A DNA stretch of 64,000 nucleotides. Origin: Bradyrhizobium sp. AZCC 1719. Lineage in GTDB: Bacteria; Pseudomonadota; Alphaproteobacteria; Rhizobiales; Xanthobacteraceae. Position 1 is the first letter of the stretch. Each line of letters begins with the position of its first letter. The notes under the pieces are model-generated. The model worked only from the letters and a program-made list of their open reading frames with translations. It searched no databases and had not been told where the DNA came from. The stretch covers positions 4,245,001 to 4,309,000 of the forward strand of contig NZ_JAZHRU010000001.1 of assembly GCF_036924525.1 (NCBI RefSeq), given 5' to 3'. Positions 42,972 through 52,344 of this stretch are shown here, one piece after another. Made by a program: the position numbers and the translations under genes.

Positions 42972-43994
42972 CTAACCCAACTTCTCCCTCGCCAGCTTGG
43001 CGCCCGCGCCGAGCGCCGCGAGCTTCGCTTCCGCAATATCCCGCCGCATCGGCGCCATGCCGCAATTGGTGGTCGCGACGATGTTGCTAAGCGGCACGAA
43101 TTTCGCGACCGCCTCGATCACCTGAACGACGTCTTCCGCGGTCTCCACCGTGTCGCTGGCGACGTCGATCACGCCGGCCTGGATGACCTTGCCGGGAAGC
43201 AGCGCCAGCAAATCCAGCGGTACTTTCGAATTGCGGCACTCGATCGCGACCTGCTGGATCGGGCTTTTCGCGATCGCCGGGAAAATATCCTCGTACTGCC
43301 GCCACTCGCTGCCCAGAGTCTCTTTCCAGTCGGTGTTGGCCTTGATGCCATAGCCGTAGCAGATGTGAACGGCGGTGGTGCAGGTCAGGCCTTCGGCCGC
43401 GCGCTCCAGCGCTCTTATGCCCCAGTCGGAGACCTCGTCCATGAAGACGTTGAAGGCGGGCTCGTCGAACTGGATCACGTCGACGCCATCCGCCTGCAGC
43501 GCCTTGGCCTCGTTGTTGAGCAGTTCGGCAAAGGCGAACGCCATCTTGACCTTGTCGCCGTAATACCGGTCGGCCACGGTGTCGGCGATGGTCATCGGAC
43601 CGGGCAGGGTGAACTTCAGTTTGCGCGTGGTATGGGTGCGGGCGACGCGCGCCTCGTCCGCATGGACACGCCCCTTGAGCGTCAGCGGTGCTGTCACCTG
43701 CGGCACCATCGCCTTGTAGCGGTCCTTGCGGATGCCCATTTCGACCTTGTGGGCGAAATCAATGCCCTCGACCTTCTCGAGAAAACCGTGGACGAAGTGC
43801 TGGCGGGCCTGCTCGCCTTCGGTGACGATATCGATGCCGGCATCCTCCTGCAGCTTCACCGCCAGCATGGTGGCGTCGCGCTTGGCGCGGGCGAGCTCGT
43901 CACCCTTTGATTTCCAGGGTGCCCACAGCGTATTGGGCTCGGCCAGCCATTCCGGCTTTGGCAAGGAGCCTGCGATCGTGGTTGGAAACAACAT
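42972..43994 (-). CDS. MetE-like (cobalamin-independent, core-type) methionine synthase
   Basis: 340 residues from the ATG at 43994, after GGGAGG; an in-frame ATG at 44036 lacks this. It corresponds to the C-terminal catalytic barrel of MetE only: TTIAGSLPKPEWL, LPGPMTIADTVAD, DVIQFDEPAF, then the zinc ligands His210 and Cys212 in AVHICYGYG, a Glu near 252, and Cys311 in TTNCGM. Full-length MetE is ~750 residues with an N-terminal substrate-binding half, missing here. Such core proteins can make methionine from methyl donors other than polyglutamyl methyl-tetrahydrofolate; the donor here is unknown. No met operon partners adjoin. Confidence 0.9.
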   Translation of the reverse strand: MLFPTTIAGSLPKPEWLAEPNTLWAPWKSKGDELARAKRDATMLAVKLQEDAGIDIVTEGEQARQHFVHGFLEKVEGIDFAHKVEMGIRKDRYKAMVPQVTAPLTLKGRVHADEARVARTHTTRKLKFTLPGPMTIADTVADRYYGDKVKMAFAFAELLNNEAKALQADGVDVIQFDEPAFNVFMDEVSDWGIRALERAAEGLTCTTAVHICYGYGIKANTDWKETLGSEWRQYEDIFPAIAKSPIQQVAIECRNSKVPLDLLALLPGKVIQAGVIDVASDTVETAEDVVQVIEAVAKFVPLSNIVATTNCGMAPMRRDIAEAKLAALGAGAKLAREKLG

Positions 43995-44166
43995 GGGAGC
44001 CTCCCGGTCGGTTCTGATTGAGCGTCTGTCTGCCATGTCTTATGGTCAAGGTACAGAACAACAAAAGTCGCCATTGCCTGGAAAATCTCGATCATACTGG
44101 AGAGGAACTGGGGCTTTCGGTAGGCCGCAAGGCAGCCGCCGCGGAAGAGAGGCCCCTCCAGTGCCA

Positions 44167-44205
44167 TCATCCTTCGAGACGCGCGTTCCGCGCTCCCCAG
44201 GGTGA
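44167..44205. repeat. Decayed half of palindromic repeat G
   Basis: ATCATCCTTCGAGACGCGCG ... CGCTCCCCAGGGTGA retains one arm resembling the element at 25901-25945 (CAGGGTGAG end) without the matching left arm. It lies in the spacer between the MetE-like gene and the DsbA-like gene. Confidence 0.5.
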
Positions 44206-44233
44206 GGCTCGAGAGCCAACAAAAGGAAACCCC

Positions 44234-44854
44234 ATGCTCGAATTCTTCTTCGATTGCTCCAGCCCCTGGACCTATCTCGCCTTTCATAACATCCAGCCGC
44301 TCGCCAGGGAGCTCGGCGTCGAGATCACCTGGCGACCGATCCTGGTCGGCGGCATCTTCAACACCGTCAACCCGAGCGTCTATGCGCAGCGCGAGACGCC
44401 GGTGCCCTTGAAGGCGCGCTACATGAAGAAGGATCTCGCCGACTGGGCGCGGTCCGCGGGGCTTGCGATCAAGATGCCGCCGACGGTGTTTCCGGTGAAT
44501 AGCGTCAAGGCGATGCGCGGCTGCATCTGGGTTGCACAGGAATCTGGCGAACGCATGGTGCCGTTCGCGCGCGCCGTGTTCGAGGCCTATTGGGGCGACG
44601 ACAAGGACATCTCAAAGGATTCAGTGCTGTCGGAGATCTGCGAGAGCGTCGACGTCGATCCCGTCAAATTCTTCGAGTGTATCGGCCAGCAGGCGATCAA
44701 GGATCAGCTCAAGGTCAACACGGACGAGGTGATGGCGCGCGGCGGATTCGGTTCGCCGACGATCTTCGTCGGCAAGACCGACATGTATTTCGGCAACGAC
44801 CGGATGCCGCTGATCCGCGAGGCGCTGGAGCGCCTGAAAGCGCGGGCGGCCTGA
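44234..44854 (+). CDS. 2-hydroxychromene-2-carboxylate isomerase-like DsbA-fold protein
   Basis: 206 residues from the ATG at 44234, after AAAAGGAAA; the frame is open further upstream but without a good site. The N-terminus MLEFFFDCSSPWTYLAFHNIQPLA is typical of the HCCA isomerase / kappa-class glutathione transferase group, with the active-site serine at SSPW. WRPILVGGIFN and GGFGSPTIFVGKTDMYFGNDRMPLI also fit. These enzymes use glutathione; naphthalene-degradation members isomerise a chromene, but most genomic copies have unknown substrates. TGATG overlap with the next gene indicates an operon. Confidence 0.9.
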   Translation: MLEFFFDCSSPWTYLAFHNIQPLARELGVEITWRPILVGGIFNTVNPSVYAQRETPVPLKARYMKKDLADWARSAGLAIKMPPTVFPVNSVKAMRGCIWVAQESGERMVPFARAVFEAYWGDDKDISKDSVLSEICESVDVDPVKFFECIGQQAIKDQLKVNTDEVMARGGFGSPTIFVGKTDMYFGNDRMPLIREALERLKARAA

Positions 44855-45828
44855 TGCCGAAGGCCGTCGTCTGCCGCGAACTCGGCCCGCCAGAGAGCTT
44901 GCGTCTGGAAACATTTGCCTCCGCGCCGCTGGCACTCGGGCAGGCGCGCGTCGCCATTCGCGCCGCCGGGATTAATTTCCCGGATATTTTGATGGCGGCG
45001 GGCGAATATCAGCTCAAGCCGCCACTGCCGTTCACGCCGGGCGTCGAAGCCGCGGGGGATATCGTCGAGATCAACGGCGCTAAGGGCGTCGCGGTGGGCG
45101 ACAGGGTGATCGTGAAGATGCGGCACGGTGCTTATTCCGATGAAGCGATCGCCACACCCTCGCAACTCGTGCCGCTGCCATCGACGTTCGACTACGCCGA
45201 AGGCGCGACGTTCCTGGCCGGCCATGGTACTGCCTATCACGCGCTGATCGATCGCGGCCGGCTTCAACCGGGCGAAGTACTGCTGGTGCACGGCGCCGGC
45301 GGCGGCGTTGGCCTTGCCGCCGTCGAAATCGGCAAGATGCTCGGCGCCACCGTGATTGCGACCGCGTCAAGCGACGAGAAACTTGCGATCGCCAAGGCGA
45401 GGGGCGCCGATCATCTGGTGCGCTACGACCAGGAGCCGTTCCGCGATGCCGTCAAGCGCATCACCGACGGGCAGGGCGCCGACGTGGTGTTCGATCCCGT
45501 CGGCGGCGAGGTGTTCGAGAACTCGATGCGCTGCATCAACTGGGGCGCGCGGCTATTGGTCATAGGCTTTACCGGCGGCATCGGGCTTGCCAAGACCAAC
45601 CTGTTGATGATCAAGGGCGCCAGCGTGCTCGGCGTCCGTGCCGGCGAAGCAGTGCGGCGAAATCCCGCGCTTGGCGAGATCAGGATCAAGGCGCTGACGG
45701 AATGGGCGGAGGCCGGAAAAATCCGCCCCAACGTTTCGCACCGGCTGCCGCTGGAGGAGTATGCGAAAGCGATGCGGCTGTTGATCGACCGCAAGGCGAT
45801 CGGCAGGGTGGCGCTCACCATGGGATGA
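44854..45828 (+). CDS. NADPH:quinone oxidoreductase-like (zinc-free MDR family)
   Basis: 324 residues from the ATG at 44854, which overlaps the preceding TGA. MDR landmarks: AAGINFPDILMAAGEYQ, FTPGVEAAGDIV, GHGTAYHALIDRG, and the NADP-binding VHGAGGGVGLAAVEIGKMLGATVIATASSDEK. There is no zinc-binding cysteine set, so it is of the QOR type. It reduces quinones or enones with NADPH. Translational coupling with the HCCA-isomerase-like gene suggests a shared detoxification or aromatic-catabolic step, but the substrate is unknown. Confidence 0.92.
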   Translation: MPKAVVCRELGPPESLRLETFASAPLALGQARVAIRAAGINFPDILMAAGEYQLKPPLPFTPGVEAAGDIVEINGAKGVAVGDRVIVKMRHGAYSDEAIATPSQLVPLPSTFDYAEGATFLAGHGTAYHALIDRGRLQPGEVLLVHGAGGGVGLAAVEIGKMLGATVIATASSDEKLAIAKARGADHLVRYDQEPFRDAVKRITDGQGADVVFDPVGGEVFENSMRCINWGARLLVIGFTGGIGLAKTNLLMIKGASVLGVRAGEAVRRNPALGEIRIKALTEWAEAGKIRPNVSHRLPLEEYAKAMRLLIDRKAIGRVALTMG

Positions 45829-45842
45829 CAACGGAAGTTTCC

Positions 45843-46259
45843 TCACCGCGCTTCGGCATATCGTAAGCACGTCCGTACGATCTGACCGCAGGCTGCATCC
45901 TGTGCGTTGCCGATATCGGTCGCACCGGCATACTGTACTTGCGCGACCTTGCCAGCGACGAAGCGGAGCTGAACGCGACAGTAGCCTGTTGGAGGCTGGC
46001 CGCCGATGTTCAGCCCGGGCGGGATTGTGACAGTGGGCGGCAGTACCCCGCCGGGAGGACTGGTCGCGTGCTCATACATCCAGATTTCGCCACGGCCATC
46101 CTTTGTCGTGCCCGTGGGCAGACCGGCACACATGCGGATCGCCGATTGGTCGAGACCAACGAGGCTTTCCCGGCCTCGCCGTGCCCATTCGGCCTCCCGA
46201 TCGGCACAGCCGGCGAGGACGAGGGGTGCCAAAATGAGCATCCGCAGGCGAAAGCGCAT
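45843..46259 (-). CDS. Putative lipoprotein of unknown function
   Basis: 138 residues from the ATG at 46259 (an in-frame ATG at 46313 would place extra residues before the signal). The signal FRLRMLILAPLVLAGC has a canonical lipobox (LAGC, Cys18). The mature part has GLDQSAIRMCAGLPTGT and WMYEHATSPPGGVLPPTVTIPPG, with several cysteines (YCRVQLRF, AACGQIVRTCL) that could form disulfides. No recognised domain. It converges with the oxidoreductase gene. Confidence 0.75.
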   Translation of the reverse strand: MRFRLRMLILAPLVLAGCADREAEWARRGRESLVGLDQSAIRMCAGLPTGTTKDGRGEIWMYEHATSPPGGVLPPTVTIPPGLNIGGQPPTGYCRVQLRFVAGKVAQVQYAGATDIGNAQDAACGQIVRTCLRYAEAR

Positions 46260-46424
46260 CGATATCGGTCCGGTAGTTGGATTGGATGACAATATCGCAG
46301 CGCGATGTCGCAATTGCAGCGGGACGGGAGCGCGGCTCCATGCTCAATGAACATGGATCAAAAAGCGACGTGCGACGTTAATTTGCCCGCCGCCGACCGA
46401 CCGACTTAGCGTAGAGCGCCTCGG

Positions 46425-47102
46425 CTAAATCTCGCGAAAACTGCCGGTTCGAACAAACGCAATCGTCTGCTCGATCGCAACGCGATTGCGCACCAGCCAG
46501 GGATGCGACGCACCGATCACGATGTGACCTGTCATGCCGTCGAGCCTGGTATTCGCCACCGACACCCGTCCGTCATGCGGCTTCGGCAAGAATGCCGAGG
46601 CGATCGGATAGATCGAGCGGTTTCCGGCGATGATGCCGACGGGATAATCGACCGGCGGAAACAGGGCTTCGATGGCGGAGTCGCGCTGGGTGCCGAGTTG
46701 CTGTCCTGCCGGTCCGAAGAAGGCGCGGTAGGGTCCGAAATTCTTCAGGCGGTCGGCGATCTCGCTGCCGCTGTTCGGCGTGCCGATCATTACAACACGG
46801 CCCAGACGTTGCGGCCGGTGTCTGGCGATGTAGACGCGAGCCAGCAGTCCACCCATGGAATGGCACACGAAATGGACGGAACCGGCAACGCCATCGGCAA
46901 AGCGCTGGATGGAAGGATGGATGTCCTCCGCCAGCGCGTCCAGCGCCCTTCGGCGGCTCGCATAATCCAGGTTAAGCGCCGTCAGCCCGGCAGCCTCGAT
47001 TGCCGTCTGCATTCTTCGAAACGATCGCGCCGTCCTGCTGATGCCATGCAGCAGGATGACGCCGTCTCGCGTCGCGTCGGCCGAAGCCGGCCGGTCGCTC
47101 AC
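46425..47102 (-). CDS. Alpha/beta-hydrolase, lipase-like
   Basis: 225 residues. The HG oxyanion region VILLHGISRTARSFRRM and the nucleophile elbow VCHSMGGLLARVY (Ser82) are present, then GTPNSGSEIADRL as in many secreted or cytoplasmic lipases of the triacylglycerol-lipase/PGAP1-like group; GHIVIGASHPWLVRN supplies the histidine region. No signal peptide. It overlaps the enoyl-CoA hydratase gene by 4 bases and would be the last gene of that operon. Substrate unknown. Confidence 0.87.
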   Translation of the reverse strand: MSDRPASADATRDGVILLHGISRTARSFRRMQTAIEAAGLTALNLDYASRRRALDALAEDIHPSIQRFADGVAGSVHFVCHSMGGLLARVYIARHRPQRLGRVVMIGTPNSGSEIADRLKNFGPYRAFFGPAGQQLGTQRDSAIEALFPPVDYPVGIIAGNRSIYPIASAFLPKPHDGRVSVANTRLDGMTGHIVIGASHPWLVRNRVAIEQTIAFVRTGSFREI

Positions 47103-47989
47103 TTATACTCCCGCTCCGTCCACCACGGGAAATAGTCGGGCATGTCGCTCGACACCTTGTTCTTGAACTCTGCCGGGCGTTTTTCCAAGAACGACACCAC
47201 GCCTTCCTTGACGTCTTCCGAGCGGCCGCGGGCGTAGATGCCGCGGCTGTCGACCTTGTGGGCTTCCATCGGATCGTCGGCGCCCAGCATCCGCCACATC
47301 ATCTGGCGGATCAGCGCCACCGAGACCGGCGCGGTCTTGGCGGCGAATTCCTTGGCAAGTGCGCGTGCGGTCGGCAATAGATCGTCCGGCGGCACCACCT
47401 TGCTGACGAGGCGGCCGGCGAGCGCTTCCTGCGCCGGGAACACGCGGCCCGAATAGCACCATTCCAGCGCCTGCGAGATGCCGACGATGCGCGGCAGGAA
47501 CCAGCTTGAGGCCGCCTCCGGCACGATGCCGCGTTGGGAGAACACGAAGCCGAAGCGCGCGGCCTCTGAGGCGATGCGAATGTCCATCGCGAGCTGCATG
47601 GTGACGCCGATGCCGACCGCTGGCCCGTTCACGGCCGCGATCACCGGCTTCAGGCACTTGAATATCCGCAGCGTCACCTGGCCGCCGCCATCGCGCACCA
47701 TGGGATCGCTGTAATCGACCGCGCCGCTCGCGAGCCGCGTCACCGGGCCACGCCGTGCGTCGCGGTCGAACGTATTGGCGCCGGAAGAAAGATCGGCGCC
47801 GGCGCAGAAGCCGCGGCCCGCGCCGGTCACGATGATGGCGCGGACATTGTCGTCCTTGTCGGCGGCGTCGAACGCGTCAATCAGTTCCTGCTGCATCGTG
47901 CCGTTGAAGGCGTTGAGCTTGTCGGGCCGGTTCAGCGTGATGGTGAGAATCTGATCGTCGACCTCGTACGTGATGGTCTCGTACGCCAT
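47099..47989 (-). CDS. Enoyl-CoA hydratase/isomerase family protein
   Basis: 296 residues. Crotonase-fold motifs: ITLNRPDKLNAFNGTMQQELIDAFDAADKD, the oxyanion-hole stretch GAGRGFCAGADLSSG, and AAVNGPAVGIGVTMQLAMDIRIASEAARFGFVFSQRGIVPEAASSWFLPR with the catalytic Glu in the EAASSW position. It acts on acyl-CoA in beta-oxidation-type steps. The stop overlaps the lipase start. A short palindrome separates it from the amidase gene upstream, so it may belong to the larger leftward operon. Confidence 0.93.
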   Translation of the reverse strand: MAYETITYEVDDQILTITLNRPDKLNAFNGTMQQELIDAFDAADKDDNVRAIIVTGAGRGFCAGADLSSGANTFDRDARRGPVTRLASGAVDYSDPMVRDGGGQVTLRIFKCLKPVIAAVNGPAVGIGVTMQLAMDIRIASEAARFGFVFSQRGIVPEAASSWFLPRIVGISQALEWCYSGRVFPAQEALAGRLVSKVVPPDDLLPTARALAKEFAAKTAPVSVALIRQMMWRMLGADDPMEAHKVDSRGIYARGRSEDVKEGVVSFLEKRPAEFKNKVSSDMPDYFPWWTEREYK

Positions 47990-48031
47990 TGGGTGTTCCC
48001 TCTGCTGTTCTGCATTTTTGATTGTTACGTC

Positions 48032-48071
48032 GTCATTCCGGGTTCGTCGCTACGCGCCGCCCCGGAATGAC
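48032..48071. repeat. Palindromic repeat A, truncated copy
   Basis: GTCATTCCGGG ... GCCCCGGAATGAC with only a short TCGTCGCTACGC centre: outer arms kept, central palindrome and side hairpins lost. It lies between the enoyl-CoA hydratase and amidase genes, same strand. Confidence 0.8.
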
Positions 48072-48079
48072 GATGACAA

Positions 48080-49501
48080 TTACTTCGGCGGCGACGGCCA
48101 CGGCCGCTGCGCACCGCGCAGGCCCTCGAACGCCTTGGCCATGCCGAGCACGCCGAGATCGTCGAAGCGGCGGCCGATGATCTGCACGCCGATCGGAAAT
48201 CCCCTGGCGTCGTATCCGCCATTGATCGAGAGCGCCGGGTTTTCCGCCATATTCCACGGCACGGTATAGCAGATGTGCTCGAACGGCCTGTCGGGATCGT
48301 TGATGGGAGCAGCGAACTCGGCCGGGAAGTTCACCACCGGCGACACCGGGGAGATCACGTAGTCGAGCTCGTGGAACAGCTTTGCTGCCGCGGCGCGGAT
48401 CGCCATGGTGGCGTTAAAACCTCTGACGACGTCGACACCGGAGAGCCTTGCGCCGGCCTCTGCCCATTTGTGGATGTAAGGCAGCGTCTTGCCGCGCTCC
48501 TCGGGCGAAAGCTTTGAGAGATCGTCCCACAACCGGGCCCGCCAGAAATTATCGAGCCCGTCGACCATCTCGCGCGTCAGGATGCCATTGACTTCGGTGA
48601 CGATCGCGCCGGCGGATTCGAACGCCTTGGCGGCGTTGACTGCTACGTCACGCACTTCCTGCTCAAGCGGCTGGCCAGTGCCGGCGTCGAGCATCAGGCC
48701 GATGCGCAGCTTGCGCGGCGACTTGTCGAGCGTCTTCCAGTGAATGCTGCTGTCAGCCGGCAGACTCATGCCGTCGCGGCGGTCCGGCTTCGCCAGCACG
48801 CACATCATCAGCGCGGCGTCGTCGACGGTGCGGGTCATGGGACCTGCGACCCGGCCGACATAGGGTGGATCGATCGGAACGCGCCCGAGGCTAGGCTTCA
48901 GCGCGACGAGACCGCACCAACAGGCCGGCAGCCGCACCGAGCCGCCAATGTCGGTGCCCAGATGCAGCGGGCCATAGCCGGCCGCGCCTGCCGCGCCAGC
49001 GCCGGCAGACGACCCACCGGGATTCTTGCTGAGATCCCAGGGGTTGCGGGTGAGGGGATGGAAGCTGGAGAGGCCCGACGACAGCATGCCGTAGTCCGGC
49101 ATCGTCGTTTTGGAGAAGATGATCGCGCCGGCTTCGCGCAGCCGTGCGGCGGGCGGCGCGTCCTTTTCTGCCGGTACCAGCTTCACGCTGGCCGCGCCCA
49201 GCGGTATCGGCTGGCCTTTGGTAGCGATATTGTCCTTGATCGTTACCGGCACGCCGTCGAGCGTGCTTACAGGTTCACCCTTCTGCCAGCGGTCGCTCGA
49301 CGCTTTCGCGACCGCGCGCGCGCCGTCGGGATCGAACAAATAGAGCGCCTTGATGTGCGGCTCCCAGGCCGCGACATGCTCGATCACTTCCTCCAGCACT
49401 TCCGAGGGCGAGAACTGCTTGGCGCGATAGCCGGCGATCAGGTCGGTGGCGGAGAGGTCATGCAGCGAGGTGACCTCTTCCTCGGGGGCTGGTTTATGCA
49501 T
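48080..49501 (-). CDS. Amidase (amidase-signature family)
   Basis: 473 residues. The amidase-signature triad is visible: Lys89 in GVPVTIKDNIATKG, the Ser pair 164-165 in NPGGSSAGAGAAGAAG, and Ser188 in LGTDIGGSVRLPA. Members hydrolyse amides (fatty amides, peptides' C-terminal amides, aryl amides, allophanate). No signal peptide. It starts 2 bases after the M20 peptidase stop and continues the chain MlrC-M20-amidase, consistent with catabolism of an imported peptide or amide. Confidence 0.93.
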   Translation of the reverse strand: MHKPAPEEEVTSLHDLSATDLIAGYRAKQFSPSEVLEEVIEHVAAWEPHIKALYLFDPDGARAVAKASSDRWQKGEPVSTLDGVPVTIKDNIATKGQPIPLGAASVKLVPAEKDAPPAARLREAGAIIFSKTTMPDYGMLSSGLSSFHPLTRNPWDLSKNPGGSSAGAGAAGAAGYGPLHLGTDIGGSVRLPACWCGLVALKPSLGRVPIDPPYVGRVAGPMTRTVDDAALMMCVLAKPDRRDGMSLPADSSIHWKTLDKSPRKLRIGLMLDAGTGQPLEQEVRDVAVNAAKAFESAGAIVTEVNGILTREMVDGLDNFWRARLWDDLSKLSPEERGKTLPYIHKWAEAGARLSGVDVVRGFNATMAIRAAAAKLFHELDYVISPVSPVVNFPAEFAAPINDPDRPFEHICYTVPWNMAENPALSINGGYDARGFPIGVQIIGRRFDDLGVLGMAKAFEGLRGAQRPWPSPPK

Positions 49502-49502
49502 G

Positions 49503-50666
49503 CTAACCTACCGGCAAACGGGTTTCGATGATGCGGGCGAACATGCTGGCGCCGATCGGCAGGATCTTGTCGTCGAGGACGTAGCCGGGATTGTGCACGG
49601 GCACCGAGCCGTCGTGGCCGATCCAGAAATAGGCGCCGGGCACCACCTGCATCATGTCGGCGAAATCCTCGCTCCCCATCTTCGGCGCCGAGCGCGTCAG
49701 CACGCTGGACGGATCGACCACGGTCTTCGCCACCGCTTCGACCACTCTGGATTGTTCTTCCTCGTTGACGAGGACGCTGAACGTGTCGCGGATGTCGACC
49801 GTGATCTCGCACTCGAACGTCGCGGCAACGCCGGCGCAGATCTTGCGCATGCGATCGCGGATCAGCGCGCGCACGCCGTCGTCGAAGGCGCGCACCGTGC
49901 CGCCGAGCCTGGCCTCGCCGGGGATCACGTTGTTCGCGGAGCCGGCATGGATCTGCGTGACCGACAGGACCGCAGCCTTCAAGGGATCGACGTTGCGGCT
50001 GACGATTGTCTGCAAGGCCTGCGCCAGCGTGGTCGCGATCACCACCGCATCCTTGGAGCGCTCCGGCATCGCGCCATGCGCGCCGTAGCCCTGGATCGTG
50101 ATGTCGAAGAAATCGGCGCCTGCCATCGCCGGTCCGGGCAGGATCGCGATCTCGCCGTGATTGAGATCCGGCGCGTTGTGCAGGCCATAGACTTCGTCGC
50201 AGGGAAACTTTTCGAACAGACCATCCTTGATCATGGCGCGCGCGCCGCCGAGGCCTTCCTCGGCGGGCTGGAAGATGAAATGCACGGTGCCGTCAAAATT
50301 CTTCGTCTCGGCCAGATAGCGTGCGGTGCCGAGCAGTATGGTGGTATGACCGTCATGGCCGCAGCCGTGAAAGCGGCCCGGAATGGTCGAGCGCCATTTC
50401 AGGTTGGTATTCTCTTCCATCGGCAGCGCGTCCATGTCTGCGCGCAACCCGATGCGCTTGCCGCCATCGCCCTTGCCCTTGAGCACGCCGATCACGCCGG
50501 TGCCGCCGAGGCCGCGATGGACCTCGATGCCCCAACCCTTCAGCTTCTCGGCGACGATGCCCGAGGTGCGCACTTCCTCGAAGCCGATCTCGGGATGGGC
50601 ATGCAGATCGCGGCGGATGGCGGTGAGTTCCTCGGCATAGCCGCCGATGCGTTCGATGATGGGCAT
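49503..50666 (-). CDS. M20 family amidohydrolase (hippurate hydrolase-like)
   Basis: 387 residues. M20D motifs: RRDLHAHPEIGFEE, LRADMDALPMEE, the metal site FHGCGHDGHTTILLG, FQPAEEGLGGARAMI with the catalytic Glu pair, and GLHNAPDLNHGEIAI. The dimerisation lid domain lies about 185-300. Such enzymes release amino acids from N-acyl or aromatic-acyl amides. It starts 6 bases after the MlrC-type gene stop and ends 2 bases before the amidase start, so it is part of that operon. Confidence 0.93.
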   Translation of the reverse strand: MPIIERIGGYAEELTAIRRDLHAHPEIGFEEVRTSGIVAEKLKGWGIEVHRGLGGTGVIGVLKGKGDGGKRIGLRADMDALPMEENTNLKWRSTIPGRFHGCGHDGHTTILLGTARYLAETKNFDGTVHFIFQPAEEGLGGARAMIKDGLFEKFPCDEVYGLHNAPDLNHGEIAILPGPAMAGADFFDITIQGYGAHGAMPERSKDAVVIATTLAQALQTIVSRNVDPLKAAVLSVTQIHAGSANNVIPGEARLGGTVRAFDDGVRALIRDRMRKICAGVAATFECEITVDIRDTFSVLVNEEEQSRVVEAVAKTVVDPSSVLTRSAPKMGSEDFADMMQVVPGAYFWIGHDGSVPVHNPGYVLDDKILPIGASMFARIIETRLPVG

Positions 50667-50672
50667 GTCTGG

Positions 50673-52208
50673 TTATCCCGTGACTGAGGATTTTGAGCGT
50701 GAGGGAGCGAATGGGGAAAAGGCGGGGCCGTTCGGCTTGAGGCGGATGCCCGGACGCAGCCGCGTCCAGGGCAGCGCTGCGGTATCGGCCGGCATCGCGC
50801 CTGGGGCCGCGCAGATCAAAAGCTTTTCGGCGATGGGTTCGAAGTCGGCACGGAAATGCACCGAGCTCTTGTTGACCAGGATTTTCTGTTCGGTCGGCTC
50901 GATGCCGACATAGCGATACATCGCTTGATCGGCGAGCTGCGCCTTGTAGGAGCCCACGACGACCCTGACATCACCGATGCGCAGGCAGGCCGAGGGGCCC
51001 ATGTCCATGTCGCGGCCGCCGTAATAGGGGCCTGGCGCCACGAATTTTCCGTCCGACAATTTTTCGACGACGAACGTTTCCTTGTATGGCGCATCGCCCG
51101 GGATGCCCGATTTGCCGCCGAGCGCCAGCGTCACGGTGGCGCCGACGCCCGCCGCATGCGCCGTCTTGGCCGACTCCGGATCGTAGATCACGCCGGTGGC
51201 GGCGCGGGATGCGTTGTTGCGCACAAGGGCGCGCAGCATGCCGGTGGTGTCGGAATCGCCGCCGGCGCCGGGATTGTCCTGGGTGTCGGCGATGATGATC
51301 GGCTTCTTGGCCGTTTTCGCAAGCTCGATGGCGAGGCGCACGCCATCATCGGGCGAATAGATGCTGCCGTCGAAATCGTCTTCATGGCCCTCGACGAGCG
51401 CGACGATCTTGTCGGCGGCGGCGTCCGCGTCGGCCTGCGTCCTGCCATAGGCGAACACGCTCGGCCCGCAATGGGGAAAATCCGCAGCCGGGAAGCCCGG
51501 CGCAAAGGATAGCGTCGGCACGGCGTCGCTTTGCAGCGCCGCGAGCTGCTCGTAAATGCTCCTGGTCGGCTGGTCGTTGGTGCATTGCCAGGAGATCGGG
51601 ATCAGGAACGGCAGTTGCCGGAACGCTTTTGCAAGGCGCTGTCCGGTCTTCAGCAGCAGCGCGAGGTGTTTGGCGCTGGCGCGGCCGGTGTCGGCCATGT
51701 CGACGTGGGGATAGGTGCGGTAGGCGATCAGCGCATCGGCATGCGCGATCATCTCGGGCGAGACGTTGGCATGGAGATCGAGGCTTGCGACCAGCGGCAG
51801 ATCGGGGCCTACCACCTTGCGCACGCGCGCGAGGATTTCACCTTCGCCATCGTCGTAATGTTCGGTCACCATGGCGCCGTGCAAATCGAGATAGACGGCA
51901 TCGATCGGCCCGGCATTGGCGATGCCGTCGACCATCTCCTTCATGACGCGTTCGAAGGCATCGGTCGTGACATGCGCCGACGGGCTGGCGGCTGCGGAGA
52001 TGGTCGGGACCAGTTCCCAGCCATTGGCTTCGGCCGCCTCGACGAAGCCGGCAAGGCCGACATTGATCTTGCGCATGACCTTGAGGACATCGGGCCCATG
52101 CGCCATCGCCGGCCAACCGCCGCCATGAACAAAATCAGCATAGGTCGCCTTGGTCGGCGCGAAAGTGTTGGTCTCGTGCAGGAAGCCGCCAACGGCGATG
52201 CGGGTCAT
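50673..52208 (-). CDS. M81 family metallopeptidase (MlrC-like)
   Basis: 511 residues. MlrC features: RIAVGGFLHETNTFAPT at the N-terminus, AVYLDLHGAMVTEHYDDGEGE and LVASLDLHANVS (metal-ligand His/Asp), and the C-terminal domain with YGGRDMDMGPSACLRIGDVRVVVGS. MlrC of sphingomonads cleaves linearised microcystin peptides; most relatives occur in operons with peptide transporters and act on unknown small peptides. It follows the ABC genes on the same strand after a repeat-containing gap of ~230 bases. Confidence 0.93.
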   Translation of the reverse strand: MTRIAVGGFLHETNTFAPTKATYADFVHGGGWPAMAHGPDVLKVMRKINVGLAGFVEAAEANGWELVPTISAAASPSAHVTTDAFERVMKEMVDGIANAGPIDAVYLDLHGAMVTEHYDDGEGEILARVRKVVGPDLPLVASLDLHANVSPEMIAHADALIAYRTYPHVDMADTGRASAKHLALLLKTGQRLAKAFRQLPFLIPISWQCTNDQPTRSIYEQLAALQSDAVPTLSFAPGFPAADFPHCGPSVFAYGRTQADADAAADKIVALVEGHEDDFDGSIYSPDDGVRLAIELAKTAKKPIIIADTQDNPGAGGDSDTTGMLRALVRNNASRAATGVIYDPESAKTAHAAGVGATVTLALGGKSGIPGDAPYKETFVVEKLSDGKFVAPGPYYGGRDMDMGPSACLRIGDVRVVVGSYKAQLADQAMYRYVGIEPTEQKILVNKSSVHFRADFEPIAEKLLICAAPGAMPADTAALPWTRLRPGIRLKPNGPAFSPFAPSRSKSSVTG

Positions 52209-52344
52209 AGTGCCTCAGCCAATGTTTTTGGTTGGGGGACGTTAAGCGGGACATCGTGGCAAGCGCAAGGAGTGAAGCAATTCCGTTTTGCATGCCGCGT
52301 GGTACGGAATAGCTACGCGAAGCAAGACGATGAATTGAGAGTTC

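Noticed and set aside
43995..44233. Possible SAM or cobalamin riboswitch upstream of the MetE-like gene
   Set aside because: I could not find the conserved stems or boxes of known classes; only a decayed repeat was seen.
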